Shown: piece by piece, positions 8,173 to 16,592 of the stretch | Layout of the letters: every line of letters begins with the position of its first letter | Position numbering within the stretch: position 1 is the first letter of the stretch | From: Gordonia jinhuaensis | GTDB lineage: Bacteria > Actinomycetota > Actinomycetes > Mycobacteriales > Mycobacteriaceae | Length of the DNA stretch: 64,000 nt | NCBI RefSeq assembly: GCF_014639795.1 | Contig: NZ_BMGC01000005.1 | Location: 1-64,000 of the forward strand | Reading direction: 5' to 3' | The notes under the pieces: model-generated | What the model was told of the DNA's origin: nothing | The model's input: only the letters and a program-made list of their open reading frames with translations | Databases searched by the model: none | Translations under genes and position numbers: made by a program

Positions 8173-8970
8173 TCAGCCCTCGAATCCGGTGTCCTCGGCC
8201 CCCGGTAAGTCGGCCCCCGGTAAATCGGCCATGGGTGAATCGGCCCCCGGCAAGCCGGTCATGGGTGAATCGGCCACAGGTGCCACAGGTGCATTCTGTG
8301 CCAGAAAGCCGGTCGTGAGCAGTTCGGTGGTGTGTGCGATGTGGGCTCGTAGCGCCGTCATGCCGCCGTCGACGTCACGTGCGAGTGCGCGGTCGACGAG
8401 GAGTCGGTGTTCGGCCAGGAGATCGCGATCCTTCTCCGACCCGAGGGGCCGGGACCACAGCCGGTAGAGCTCGGCCTCGTCGCGCAGTCGGCAGGCCATC
8501 GTCGTCAGCCGGCTGTTCGGGCAGCCCGCCAGCAGAGCACGATGGAACTCCGCATGGGCGAGTGCCCACGCATCGGTCACCCGCTGCGGATCGGTTGAGC
8601 TGAGGAATGGAGTTCCCTCTAGAATATGGTGTGCTGCAACAACATTCGACTCCCAGGTGAGATCACCACAGGCGATGGCGCGACCGAAGACGAGACCCTC
8701 GAGTTCCAGGCGCGCCTCGGTGAGCTCCTCGAGGTGGGTCGGCGACAGGTCTGTCACGGCATAACCCAGGTTCGGTTCGTTAGTGACCAGCCCTTCGGCG
8801 GTGAGTCGTGTCAACGCCTCGCGCAGCACGCTCATGCTCGCGCTGTGTTCGGAGGACAACTCGGTGAACTTCAGGCGCCGACCGGGCAGGAGTCGACCGC
8901 TGAGGATCGAGCCGCGCAGATCGTCGTAGACGACGTCTACGCGAGTGCGTTTGCCCTGGACTGCGGTCAC
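8173..8970 (-). CDS. GntR-family regulator, FadR/FCD subfamily
   Basis: 265 aa. The N-terminal winged helix (VYDDLRGSILSGRLLPG, then SMSVLREALTRLTAEGLV) is GntR. The following all-helical domain (LEELTEARLELEGLVFGRAI to HTTELLTTG) is the FCD ligand-binding type, which usually binds a small organic acid through metal-coordinating Asp/His residues. The last 35 residues are a Pro/Gly/Ala/Asp-rich tail made by a 15-bp DNA repeat and not part of the fold. GTG 8970 is chosen because TAGGCT (8983-8978) ends 7 bases before it, the leaderless layout. It is divergent from the flavin monooxygenase, its most likely target. Confidence 0.88.
   Translation of the reverse strand: MTAVQGKRTRVDVVYDDLRGSILSGRLLPGRRLKFTELSSEHSASMSVLREALTRLTAEGLVTNEPNLGYAVTDLSPTHLEELTEARLELEGLVFGRAIACGDLTWESNVVAAHHILEGTPFLSSTDPQRVTDAWALAHAEFHRALLAGCPNSRLTTMACRLRDEAELYRLWSRPLGSEKDRDLLAEHRLLVDRALARDVDGGMTALRAHIAHTTELLTTGFLAQNAPVAPVADSPMTGLPGADSPMADLPGADLPGAEDTGFEG
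8195..8284. repeat. 15-bp tandem repeat (6 units) encoding the GntR tail
   Basis: Units start at 8195, 8210, 8225, 8240, 8255 and 8270. They are variants of TCGGCCCCCGGTAAG and TCGGCCATGGGTGAA. On the minus strand they give five-residue repeats such as LPGAD and SPMAD/TG at the C-terminus of the GntR protein. Confidence 0.9.
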
Positions 8971-8977
8971 CCTGCTG

Positions 8978-8983
8978 AGCCTA
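8978..8983 (-). promoter_or_regulatory. -10 hexamer for leaderless gntR mRNA
   Basis: TAGGCT on the minus strand, ending 7 bases before GTG 8970. It supports transcription starting at or next to the start codon. Confidence 0.5.
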
Positions 8984-9184
8984 ATCGGCTCATGCCGGAC
9001 AGGCAGGCGAACACGCGCGTCCGGGACCGGCTGCGACGGAGATCGGTGTCGAGGATCGATGGCCCCAGAGCAGGAGCTATCAACACGATCGATGCAATAG
9101 ATCGGATATATGAGCTGTACAGATGACTGTGGCGGATGAATCATGGACGTCAACACCAGAGCACCAGCAACAGCGGAGGTTGAG

Positions 9185-10528
9185 ATGTCGGACCGTACCA
9201 CCGAGGTCCTCGTCATCGGCGCAGGTCAGGCGGGCATCGCCATGAGCGAGCATCTCGGCGTGCTGGGCGTCGACCACCTGGTGGTCGAACGTGATCGCAT
9301 CGCCGAGCGCTGGCGCACGTGGCGCTGGGACTCCCTCGTCGCCAACGGCCCGGCCTGGCACGACCGCTTCCCCAACCTCGAGTTCGACATCGACCAGGAC
9401 GCGTTCGCGACCAAGGACCAGGTCGCCTCCTACATGGAGGATTACGCGGTGAAGATCGGCGCGCCGATCGAGACCGGCGTGGAGGTGACGTCGGTGCGCA
9501 AGGCGCCGGGCCGCCAGGGGTACCGCGTCGAGACGTCGGCGGGCACGATCGACGCACGCTTTGTCGTGTCAGCCACCGGACCGTTCCAGAAGCCGATCGT
9601 CCCGAGGGTGGTCCCGCAGGATGCGGGGATCCATCAGATCCACTCGAGCTCCTATCACAACCCGGGCGATCTGCCTGCGGGAGCTGTGCTGGTGGTGGGT
9701 GCCGGCTCGTCGGGAGTCCAGATCGCTGCCGAGCTGCAGAAGGCGGGGCGCCAGGTCTACCTCGCGGTCGGGCCGCACGACCGTCCGCCCCGTAGCTACC
9801 GTGATCGCGATTTCTGTTGGTGGCTCGGTGTTCTCGGCAAGTGGGAAGCGGCGACGCCGCCCGCGGGAGCCGAACACGTGACGATCGCGGTGAGTGGTGC
9901 CGAGGGCGGACATACCGTGGACTTCCGCAAGCTCGCCGCAGATGGTGTCACGCTGGTCGGTCGTGCTAACGCTTACGTCGACGGCGTGATGCACTTCGGC
10001 ACCGATCTGCGGGCCAACATCGAGGCCGGGGACGCGAACTATCTGGGGATGCTCGACGAGGCCGACGCCTACATCGAGCGCAACGGACTCGATCTGCCCG
10101 AGGAGCCGCGGGCGCGCATCAGCTACCCCGATCCCCCCTGCATGACCTCCCCTCTCCTCGAACTCGATCTCGCCGACGCCGGTGTCACCTCGATCGTGTG
10201 GGCCACCGGATTCGGACTCGACTACGACTGGCTCAAGGTCGACGCACTCGACGACCTCGGCCGTCCGGTGCACCAGCGCGGGGTGTCCCCACAGGCGGGT
10301 CTGTACTTCCTGGGACTCCCGTGGCTGTCGCGGCGCGGATCGAGCTTCATCTGGGGTGTGTGGCACGACGCGAAGTACATCGCCGACCAGATCGCCATCC
10401 AGCGTGGATATTTCGAGTATCAGGGACACCCACACTCCGCAGATGCACCGGTGACCGATGCACCGGTGACCGGAGCGCCTGTCACCGGTGCGCAGGCCAC
10501 CGGTCTGGGAGCCGTCGCACCGGCCTGA
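9185..10528 (+). CDS. Flavin-containing monooxygenase (CzcO-like)
   Basis: 447-aa cytosolic flavoprotein. The FAD-binding GxGxxG is VIGAGQAGIAM near residue 9 and the NADPH-binding motif is VVGAGSSGVQIA near residue 168. Between them lies FQKPIVP, close to the usual FMO fingerprint region. Typical reactions are N- or S-oxygenation or Baeyer-Villiger oxidation of small substrates; the substrate is unknown. ATG 9185 follows GGAGG (9175-9179) and is preferred over ATG 9143, which has no ribosome site. The C-terminus ends in a repeat of APVTD/APVTG made by 15-bp DNA units. It is divergent from the GntR regulator and ends 4 bases before the convergent ligase gene. Confidence 0.88.
   Translation: MSDRTTEVLVIGAGQAGIAMSEHLGVLGVDHLVVERDRIAERWRTWRWDSLVANGPAWHDRFPNLEFDIDQDAFATKDQVASYMEDYAVKIGAPIETGVEVTSVRKAPGRQGYRVETSAGTIDARFVVSATGPFQKPIVPRVVPQDAGIHQIHSSSYHNPGDLPAGAVLVVGAGSSGVQIAAELQKAGRQVYLAVGPHDRPPRSYRDRDFCWWLGVLGKWEAATPPAGAEHVTIAVSGAEGGHTVDFRKLAADGVTLVGRANAYVDGVMHFGTDLRANIEAGDANYLGMLDEADAYIERNGLDLPEEPRARISYPDPPCMTSPLLELDLADAGVTSIVWATGFGLDYDWLKVDALDDLGRPVHQRGVSPQAGLYFLGLPWLSRRGSSFIWGVWHDAKYIADQIAIQRGYFEYQGHPHSADAPVTDAPVTGAPVTGAQATGLGAVAPA
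10442..10501. repeat. 15-bp tandem repeat (4 units) at the monooxygenase C-terminus
   Basis: Units start at 10442, 10457, 10472 and 10487. The first two are identical (GATGCACCGGTGACC) and the others diverge. The repeat adds about 20 low-complexity residues beyond the normal end of the fold. Confidence 0.9.
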
Positions 10529-10532
10529 CCGC

Positions 10533-12188
10533 TCAGCCGTCGGTCGTCGGCGCGGTGCGCAGTTCGTGTTTGCGGATCTTGCCGGTGGCCGTCTTGGGCA
10601 GCGTGTCGACGACGACGATCTTCTTGGGGACCTTGAACGGGGCCAAGACCTCCCGGCAGTGCGCGCGGATGCCGTCGGGATCGGCGATGTGTCCGTCGCG
10701 TATCACCACGACGGCCGTGACGGCCTCACCCCAGTGCGGATCCGGCCGACCGACCACGGCGCACTCGGCCACCGAGGGGTGCCCCAACAATGCGCGTTCC
10801 ACCTCCACCGACGAGACGTTCTCGCCGCCGGTCTTCACGATGTCCTTGGCGCGGTCGGTGAACCACACCACGCCCTCGTCGTCGATATACCCGATGTCTC
10901 CCCCGTGGAACCAGCCGTGGGCGAAGGCGTGTGTGTTCGCCTCGGCATTGTCGAGGTATCCGTCCATGAGTTGCGGACTGCGATAGACGATCTCGCCCTC
11001 TTGGTGTCGTGGGAGCAGCTTTCCGTCGGTGCTCATGATGCGAACATCGCTCATGAGGGTCGGTGCGCCCCATGAATCATCCTTCACACCTTGATGTTCG
11101 GGCCACTGTAGTTCCGACGGAGGTGTGGTCTCGGTCTGACCCGAGCCCAGCATGATGTCGGCATTCGGGAAGCGCGATCGCAGGGCGGTCAGCGTCGAGG
11201 ACGGCATCGGTGCCATCGCGTACAACCCGACGCGGAGATGCGTGGTGTCTGCGTCGTCGATACGCGGGTGGTCGAGCAGCGCGGTCCACATCATCGGCAG
11301 CATGGTCAGATGCGACACGCGATGGCTGCAGAACGCCTCGATCACCGCATCGGCGTCGAATCCACGCAGCAGCACAGCGGTCGACCCGGAGAGCAAGGTC
11401 GGCATCAGGATCGCGTCGAGTGCGGTGACGTGGAACAACGGGAGCACGATCGGCGTCGCCGACGCCTGTGTCCGTGGTGACATGCCCAGTTGCATACCCG
11501 AATTCAGTGCCGAGACGACCGCGGACAGATGGCTGGTGATCACACCTTTCGCGCGCGAGGTGGTGCCCGAGGTGTACAGACAATGCAGCGGGTCACGATC
11601 GTCGACCAGGTATTCGGCGACCTCACCGTCGTGGGTGAGCAGAGTTTCCCACGGTTGTACCTGATAGGCGGCTGCGGCGGTCGCGGTTGCAGTAGCGGCG
11701 GACGATGCCCCGCCACCGTCGACGTCGATGGCGTACACGGTCTCCACAGACAGGCTCTCGGCGTGGGCACAGGCCTCGGTGAAGTGTCCGAGCAGGTCGT
11801 AGTCGACAGCTGCTGCGGTACAGCGGGTCTCGGCGAGTTGTACGGCGATGTCTGCGGCGGTCAGCATCAGATTGACCGGGAACACGGTGATCCCGGCCTT
11901 GGCGCAACCGAAGAATGTCACCACGAACTGCCAGCGATTGCGCGAGTGGAGAGCCAGTCGGTCGCCTCGCCGCATCCCGCGCTCGACGAGCGCGTTCGCG
12001 ACCGAATTGGACAACGACTCGAGTTCGCCGAAACTGACCGTGCGGTCACCGTCCACGATCGCGGGCCGGTCGCCGAAGGTCTGCGCGGCGCGGGTCGGTA
12101 TGTCGCCCACCACGATCCGATGCGTGAGGTTTCTGGTGAGCTCATCGACCCCGCTCAGGTCGGCACGCATCCGCAGGTCCTCGCTCAT
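10533..12188 (-). CDS. AMP-forming acyl-CoA synthetase/ligase
   Basis: 551-aa ANL-superfamily enzyme that activates a carboxylic acid to acyl-AMP and then acyl-CoA. Visible motifs: the phosphate-binding LYTSGTTSRAKGV (about residue 200), YRSPQLMDGYL, GWFHGGDIGYIDDEG with the ATP-ribose Asp, the hinge region VKTGGENVSSVEVERALL, and the C-terminal catalytic lysine in KTATGKIRKHELR. It resembles the crotonobetaine/carnitine and fatty-acid ligase branch; the substrate cannot be assigned. It overlaps the upstream nitronate monooxygenase gene by 4 bases (ATGA at 12185-12188), so the two are translationally coupled and probably act on one pathway. Confidence 0.9.
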   Translation of the reverse strand: MSEDLRMRADLSGVDELTRNLTHRIVVGDIPTRAAQTFGDRPAIVDGDRTVSFGELESLSNSVANALVERGMRRGDRLALHSRNRWQFVVTFFGCAKAGITVFPVNLMLTAADIAVQLAETRCTAAAVDYDLLGHFTEACAHAESLSVETVYAIDVDGGGASSAATATATAAAAYQVQPWETLLTHDGEVAEYLVDDRDPLHCLYTSGTTSRAKGVITSHLSAVVSALNSGMQLGMSPRTQASATPIVLPLFHVTALDAILMPTLLSGSTAVLLRGFDADAVIEAFCSHRVSHLTMLPMMWTALLDHPRIDDADTTHLRVGLYAMAPMPSSTLTALRSRFPNADIMLGSGQTETTPPSELQWPEHQGVKDDSWGAPTLMSDVRIMSTDGKLLPRHQEGEIVYRSPQLMDGYLDNAEANTHAFAHGWFHGGDIGYIDDEGVVWFTDRAKDIVKTGGENVSSVEVERALLGHPSVAECAVVGRPDPHWGEAVTAVVVIRDGHIADPDGIRAHCREVLAPFKVPKKIVVVDTLPKTATGKIRKHELRTAPTTDG

Positions 12189-13336
12189 CGGTTCAGCTCC
12201 CCCGCACCGACCGGCTGCTCGTCGGCGACCGCGGCATTCGTGCGTTCCACGGCGTCGGCGAAGTCCTCGGCGAAGTCGTAGACCACGTCTGCGGCCGAGG
12301 ACACCTTGGTCATCATGCCGACGCCCTGACCCACCCAGTAGGTGGCCAGCTCCCGGGCCCCGGCCTCTCCGCGTTCGGCGACCACGTCGACGTGACGCAG
12401 CGCCGGTTCGCTCAGCAGCCCCTGCAGCGGCATCGGCAGAGGCGACGGCGCATTCGGCGACTCCCAGGCGTCGGTCCAGGCCGAGCGCAGCTGTCGGGAG
12501 TACTTTCCGGTGCGGGCCTTGGATCGGACCGTGTCACGTGAGGTCGCGGCGAGGAATTTCGCCACCGTCGCCGGGGCGGTCTCGGCCTCCTCTGTGGTCA
12601 GCCACACCGATCCTGTCCACACGCCCTGCGCACCGAGGGCGATCGACGCCGCCATCTGCCTGCCGGTCACGATGCCACCCGCGGCGAGCACGGGGATGTC
12701 GGCGATCTCGGCAACGGCGTCGACGACCTCTGGTACCAGCACCATGGTGGACACTTCGCCGCAGTGTCCGCCGGCTTCCGAGCCCTGGGCGACGATGATG
12801 TCGACACCCGCCCGCGCCTGCTTGATGGCGTGCTCCTTCGCACCGACCAGCGCCGCGACGGGAATCCCCGACTTCTTGGCCTCCCGCAGCATGTAATCGG
12901 GCGGGACGCCGAGTGCGTTGGCGACCAACGCGATCGGATGTGCGAAGGCGACTTCCAGGAGTCGCTCGCCCAGGCCGTCCTCGACCAACGGACGTGTGGT
13001 GTCCGACGGTGCCGAGGAGATCCCGTGTTCGGCGAGGAGATCGGATACGAAGGCGCGGTGTTGCTGCGGGATCCGTGCGCGGAGCTCGTCGGCGTCGGTG
13101 TGGGTGCCCTGGCCTTCGAAGGTGGCCGGGGCGAGGATGTCGACGCCGTAGGGGCGTCCGCCGATGTGCTCGTCGATCCACGTCAGCTCCTGATCGAGCT
13201 CCTCAGGGCTGAACTTCGCCGCGCCGAGTACACCGATGCCGCCGGCCTTGCTGACGGCGACGACGACGTCGCGGCAGTGTGTGAATGCGAACAGGGGAAG
13301 GTCGATGCCGAGTTGACGGCAGATCGGAGTGGCCAT
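12185..13336 (-). CDS. Nitronate monooxygenase / NPD-like FMN enzyme
   Basis: 383-aa TIM-barrel flavoprotein of the 2-nitropropane dioxygenase family. The N-terminus LGIDLPLFAFTHCRDVVVAVSKAGGIGVLG, VDIIVAQGSEAGGHCG and the FMN-phosphate region LAAGGIVTGRQMAASIALGAQGVW are characteristic. Members oxidise nitronates or act as FMN-dependent oxidoreductases; in actinobacteria such genes often accompany lipid or sterol catabolism. ATG 13336 follows TGAGGAG by about 7 bases; the longer frame to 13936 runs over furA and is rejected. It is first gene of an operon with the acyl-CoA ligase. A long perfect palindrome lies 84-114 bases upstream. Confidence 0.88.
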   Translation of the reverse strand: MATPICRQLGIDLPLFAFTHCRDVVVAVSKAGGIGVLGAAKFSPEELDQELTWIDEHIGGRPYGVDILAPATFEGQGTHTDADELRARIPQQHRAFVSDLLAEHGISSAPSDTTRPLVEDGLGERLLEVAFAHPIALVANALGVPPDYMLREAKKSGIPVAALVGAKEHAIKQARAGVDIIVAQGSEAGGHCGEVSTMVLVPEVVDAVAEIADIPVLAAGGIVTGRQMAASIALGAQGVWTGSVWLTTEEAETAPATVAKFLAATSRDTVRSKARTGKYSRQLRSAWTDAWESPNAPSPLPMPLQGLLSEPALRHVDVVAERGEAGARELATYWVGQGVGMMTKVSSAADVVYDFAEDFADAVERTNAAVADEQPVGAGELNR

Positions 13337-13419
13337 CGAGGATCTCCTCAGGATGTTGCGGTGAAGTAGTGATGTGGCGGTGAATTCTCGAATGTGAGAC
13401 GGGTGGATGTGGCGGGTCA

Positions 13420-13450
13420 ACTGTTTCAGACTCCATCGGTCTGAAACAGT
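13420..13450. promoter_or_regulatory. Perfect 12-bp-arm palindrome, probable operator
   Basis: ACTGTTTCAGAC (13420-13431), spacer TCCATCG, then GTCTGAAACAGT (13439-13450). Both arms match perfectly. It lies between the divergent nitronate-monooxygenase and furA genes, so it is unlikely to be a terminator. The size and symmetry fit a dimeric repressor of TetR or GntR type. No regulator gene sits beside it and the arms match no operator known to me. Confidence 0.7.
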
Positions 13451-13578
13451 GTGAGTATGGCATTCCCGGTGGAGTCTGCGGTGCGAAACTGCCGAATTCC
13501 GGCTCGGATCGTGCGCGGTGGCTGCCGACGCAAGGGTCTCGATTCGACCAAAGTCCTGAATGAATCCAAATTGACGGC

Positions 13579-13584
13579 CATACT
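13579..13584 (+). promoter_or_regulatory. -10 hexamer for leaderless furA mRNA
   Basis: CATACT ends 6 bases before GTG 13591. The stretch GTCCTGAATGAATCCAAATT (13553-13572) just upstream is AT-rich against its surroundings, in the position of the FurA autoregulatory box known in mycobacterial furA promoters. The match is positional, not a measured one. Confidence 0.45.
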
Positions 13585-13590
13585 GAACCC

Positions 13591-14025
13591 GTGGCTCCCA
13601 CACCGGAGTACGCCGACAGGTTGCGTGCAGCTGATCTCCGTGTGACCCGCCCGCGGGTCGCGGTGCTGCATGCTGTCGATCTTCATCCACACGCCGACAC
13701 CGACACGCTGTATCGCGCAGCGCGAGAAGAACTTCCTGATGTGTCGCTGCAGGCCGTCTACGACGTGCTCGGCGCGCTCGCCGATGCCGGTCTGGTGCGT
13801 CGCATCCAGCCGGCCGGTCATGTGGCCCGCTACGAGATCCGCGTCGGTGACAATCACCATCACACGGTGTGCCGCCTGTGCGGCACCATCGCCGACGTCG
13901 ACTGCGCCGTCGGGGCGGCGCCGTGTCTGACCGCATCAGATGACAACGGCTTCCGGCTCGACGAAGCTGAGGTCATCTACTGGGGTCTGTGTCCGTCCTG
14001 CGCGAGAGAGGCCCTGGAAGCCTGA
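13591..14025 (+). CDS. furA: Fur-family regulator FurA
   Basis: 144-aa metal- and peroxide-responsive repressor. The N-terminal winged helix ([38 protein letters not shown]) is followed by the Fur dimerisation domain with the [10 protein letters not shown] metal site and a second CPSC pair near the C-terminus. Gene order furA-katG with a 161-bp gap is the mycobacterial arrangement, where FurA represses its own promoter and the downstream katG. GTG 13591 is placed 6 bases after a CATACT -10, consistent with the leaderless furA transcripts known in mycobacteria. Upstream in-frame codons have no better start. Confidence 0.93.
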   Translation: MAPTPEYADRLRAADLRVTRPRVAVLHAVDLHPHADTDTLYRAAREELPDVSLQAVYDVLGALADAGLVRRIQPAGHVARYEIRVGDNHHHTVCRLCGTIADVDCAVGAAPCLTASDDNGFRLDEAEVIYWGLCPSCAREALEA

Positions 14026-14041
14026 TGACCACCTGAATCCC

Positions 14042-14111
14042 CGACAGCCCCAACTGATTTCCTGACAGCCCCACCCGCCCGACAGCCCCACCAGATTTTC
14101 CGACAGCCCGG
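14042..14111. repeat. Four GACAGCCCC direct repeats between furA and katG
   Basis: The element (C/T)GACAGCCCCA occurs at 14042, 14063 and 14080, with a related CGACAGCCCGG at 14101. Spacings are 21, 17 and 21 bp. It fills most of the intergenic region just upstream of the katG ribosome site. Confidence 0.8.
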
Positions 14112-14136
14112 TACAGCAATCAAGGAGAGGTTCACC

Positions 14137-14190
14137 GTGTCCGATCAGAACCAGCAAGTCCCCGCCCGGAATGCGCCGCCCGCCCGGTGA
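14137..14190 (+). CDS. 17-codon leader reading frame or frameshifted katG start
   Basis: A strong AAGGAGAGG (14122-14130) lies 6 bases before GTG 14137, which opens [17 protein letters not shown] and stops at TGA 14188-14190. That stop overlaps GTG 14187, the first usable start of the katG frame, as GTGA. Either this is a real leader peptide coupled to katG, or a one-base indel has split the natural katG N-terminus from the body. The katG frame itself is open through this stretch, which favours an indel or sequencing error. Confidence 0.5.
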   Translation: MSDQNQQVPARNAPPAR

Positions 14191-16394
14191 CCGTGATCCC
14201 CATCGGTGAGGCGAACACCGAGCCGGCCCAGAGTGGTTGCCCGATGCACATCCGACCTCCGGTCGAGGGCGGCGGCAACGACCAGTGGTGGCCGGAGAAG
14301 CTGAATCTGCGTGTACTGGCGCACAATCCAGATGTCATCCGGCCCCGTGAACCGGATTTCGACTACAACGAGGCGCTCGCCGGACTCGACGTCGAGGCGC
14401 TGGTCGCCGACGTGAAGGCGGTCATGACCGACTCGAAGTCCTGGTGGCCTGCGGACTTCGGGCACTACGGACCGTTCTTCGTCCGTATGTCGTGGCACGC
14501 GGCCGGCACATATCGCGTTGAGGACGGCCGCGGTGGCGCCGGGACGGGCATGCAGCGGTTCGCGCCGCTGAACAGCTGGCCCGACAACGTCAGCCTCGAC
14601 AAGGCCCGCCGGCTGCTGTGGCCGGTGAAGAAGAAGTACGGCGCCGCGCTGTCGTGGGCCGACCTGCTGGTGCTCGCGGGCAATGTCGCACTCGAGGACA
14701 TGGGCTTTGCCACCAAGGGATTTGCATTCGGACGCGTCGACGAATGGGAGGCCGAAGAGGTCTACTGGGGGTCGGAATCGGTGTGGCTCGGAACGAATCT
14801 GCGTTATTCGGGCAACCGGCAGCTGGAGAATCCGCTCGCCGCTTCGACGATGGGTCTGATCTACGTCAATCCGGAGGGACCTGAAGGCCAGCCCGACTAC
14901 ATGGCCGCAGCTCAGGACATCCGCGACACCTTCGGCCGGATGGCGATGAACGACGTGGAGACCGCCGCTTTGATCGTCGGCGGGCACACATTCGGCAAGA
15001 CGCACGGTAACGGTGATGCCGAGAAGCTCGGACCCGAACCGGAGGCATCACCCCTCGAGCAGATGGGCCTGCGCTGGAAGAATCCGCAGGGCACCGGCGT
15101 GGGCGTCGACGCGATCACCAGCGGCCTCGAGGTCACCTGGACGCACACCCCGACCAAGTGGGACAACAGTTTCCTGGAGATCCTGTACGGCAATGAGTGG
15201 GAGCTCTTCAAGAGTCCGGCGGGGGCCAACCAGTGGCGTCCCAAGGACGGCGGATGGGCGAACTCGGTCCCGACCGCCGACGGGAAGGGCAAGACGCATC
15301 CATCGATGCTCACCACCGACCTCACGATGCGCTTCGACCCGGTGTACGGGGAGATCACCCGCCGGTGGCTCGATCATCCGGAGGAGCTCGCCGACGAATT
15401 CGCCAAGGCGTGGTTCAAGCTGCTGCACCGCGACCTGGGACCGGCGATCCGCTACCAGGGTCCGCTGGCGCCGGCGGAGACGTTCCTCTGGCAGGACAAC
15501 GTTCCGGCGCACGAGGGGCCGGTCATCTCCCCCGCCGACGTGGACGCGCTGAAGGCTCAGATCCTGGACTCGGGTCTGAGCATCTCGCAGCTGGTGTCGA
15601 CCGCGTGGAAGGCTGCGGCGACCTTCCGGGGCAGCGACTTCCGCGGCGGCGCCAACGGTGGTCGGCTACGTCTTCAGCCTCAACTCGGCTGGGAGGCAAG
15701 CGAGCCCGGCGAGCTGTCACCGGTCATCGCCAAGCTCGAGGAGATCGCATCCGGCTTCACCGGTGAGAGCGGTGCGACGGTGTCGTTCGCCGATCTGGTG
15801 GTCCTCGGTGGCGTGGCAGCCGTGGAGAAGGCCGCCGCCGACGCCGGCGTGGCGGTGCCGGTCCCGTTCACTCCGGGACGTACCGACGTCGGCCAGGATC
15901 AGACCGATGTGGAGTCGTTCGCGCATCTGGAACCGAAGTACGACGGTTTCCGCAACTACGAGGCCAAGGGCAATCCGCTGTCGGCCGAGTACAACCTCGT
16001 CGACAAGGCGAATCTGCTGACCCTGTCGGCCCCGGAGATGACGGTGCTGGTGGGCGGCCTGCGCGTACTCGGCGCCACGCACGGCGGGAGTTCCCACGGT
16101 GTGCTCACCGAGACCCCGGGAGTTCTGACCAACGACTTCTTCACCACGATCTGCGACATGGACGTCGAGTGGAGCCCGTCGGGGGCCGATGACGGCACGT
16201 ATGTGGGCAAGGATCGCGAGTCGGGTGCACAGAAGTGGACGGCCACTCGCGTCGATCTCGCCTTCGGCGCGAACTCGGACCTGCGTGCCCTCGCCGAGGT
16301 GTACGCCGAGGACACCTCGAAGGAGAAGTTCGTCGCCGACTTCGTGGCCGCGTGGACGAAGGTGATGGAACTCGACCGATTCGATCTGGCGTGA
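14187..16394 (+). CDS. katG: Catalase-peroxidase KatG
   Basis: 735-aa bifunctional haem enzyme that removes hydrogen peroxide. The distal site [11 protein letters not shown] gives Arg100, Trp103 and His104. Tyr226 ([10 protein letters not shown]) and Met252 ([10 protein letters not shown]) complete the Met-Tyr-Trp crosslink needed for catalase activity. The proximal haem ligand is His267 in [20 protein letters not shown] corresponds to the Ser315 region of the M. tuberculosis enzyme. The N- and C-terminal halves are both present, and the length is normal. It lies downstream of furA and is followed by a strong terminator. GTG 14187 has no ribosome site of its own; see the leader entry, so the real N-terminus may be about 17 residues longer. 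Confidence 0.95.
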   Translation: MTVIPIGEANTEPAQSGCPMHIRPPVEGGGNDQWWPEKLNLRVLAHNPDVIRPREPDFDYNEALAGLDVEALVADVKAVMTDSKSWWPADFGHYGPFFVRMSWHAAGTYRVEDGRGGAGTGMQRFAPLNSWPDNVSLDKARRLLWPVKKKYGAALSWADLLVLAGNVALEDMGFATKGFAFGRVDEWEAEEVYWGSESVWLGTNLRYSGNRQLENPLAASTMGLIYVNPEGPEGQPDYMAAAQDIRDTFGRMAMNDVETAALIVGGHTFGKTHGNGDAEKLGPEPEASPLEQMGLRWKNPQGTGVGVDAITSGLEVTWTHTPTKWDNSFLEILYGNEWELFKSPAGANQWRPKDGGWANSVPTADGKGKTHPSMLTTDLTMRFDPVYGEITRRWLDHPEELADEFAKAWFKLLHRDLGPAIRYQGPLAPAETFLWQDNVPAHEGPVISPADVDALKAQILDSGLSISQLVSTAWKAAATFRGSDFRGGANGGRLRLQPQLGWEASEPGELSPVIAKLEEIASGFTGESGATVSFADLVVLGGVAAVEKAAADAGVAVPVPFTPGRTDVGQDQTDVESFAHLEPKYDGFRNYEAKGNPLSAEYNLVDKANLLTLSAPEMTVLVGGLRVLGATHGGSSHGVLTETPGVLTNDFFTTICDMDVEWSPSGADDGTYVGKDRESGAQKWTATRVDLAFGANSDLRALAEVYAEDTSKEKFVADFVAAWTKVMELDRFDLA

Positions 16395-16423
16395 TCTGAC
16401 ACGTCCGGTCTCACACGATCGGA

Positions 16424-16459
16424 TCTGCGCCCCGGGGTGACAACACCTCGGGGCGCAGA
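16424..16459. terminator. Terminator-like hairpin after katG
   Basis: TCTGCGCCCCGGGGTG (16424-16439) pairs with CACCTCGGGGCGCAGA (16444-16459) around a 4-base loop: a 16-bp stem with one G-T wobble, 29 bases after the katG stop. There is no long T run, as is common in actinobacteria. Confidence 0.8.
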
Positions 16460-16579
16460 CGTCTGCGGTGCCGCCCCGGTGCCGGACTTGCCCCATTTCC
16501 GCTCGGTGCCAGCATGATTGATGCCGACACGTGTCCGCGGAACGCGAGCGGGACGGCGTCGGGCGGACGGATCCGGCTG

Positions 16580-16585
16580 TACCTT
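16580..16585 (+). promoter_or_regulatory. -10 hexamer for leaderless cutinase mRNA
   Basis: TACCTT ends 7 bases before ATG 16593. Confidence 0.5.
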
Positions 16586-16592
16586 CGGTGGC

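Noticed and set aside
13337-13936. Extension of the nitronate monooxygenase to 583 aa
   Set aside because: It would cross the palindrome and run antisense over furA; ATG 13336 has a good ribosome site and the normal N-terminus.
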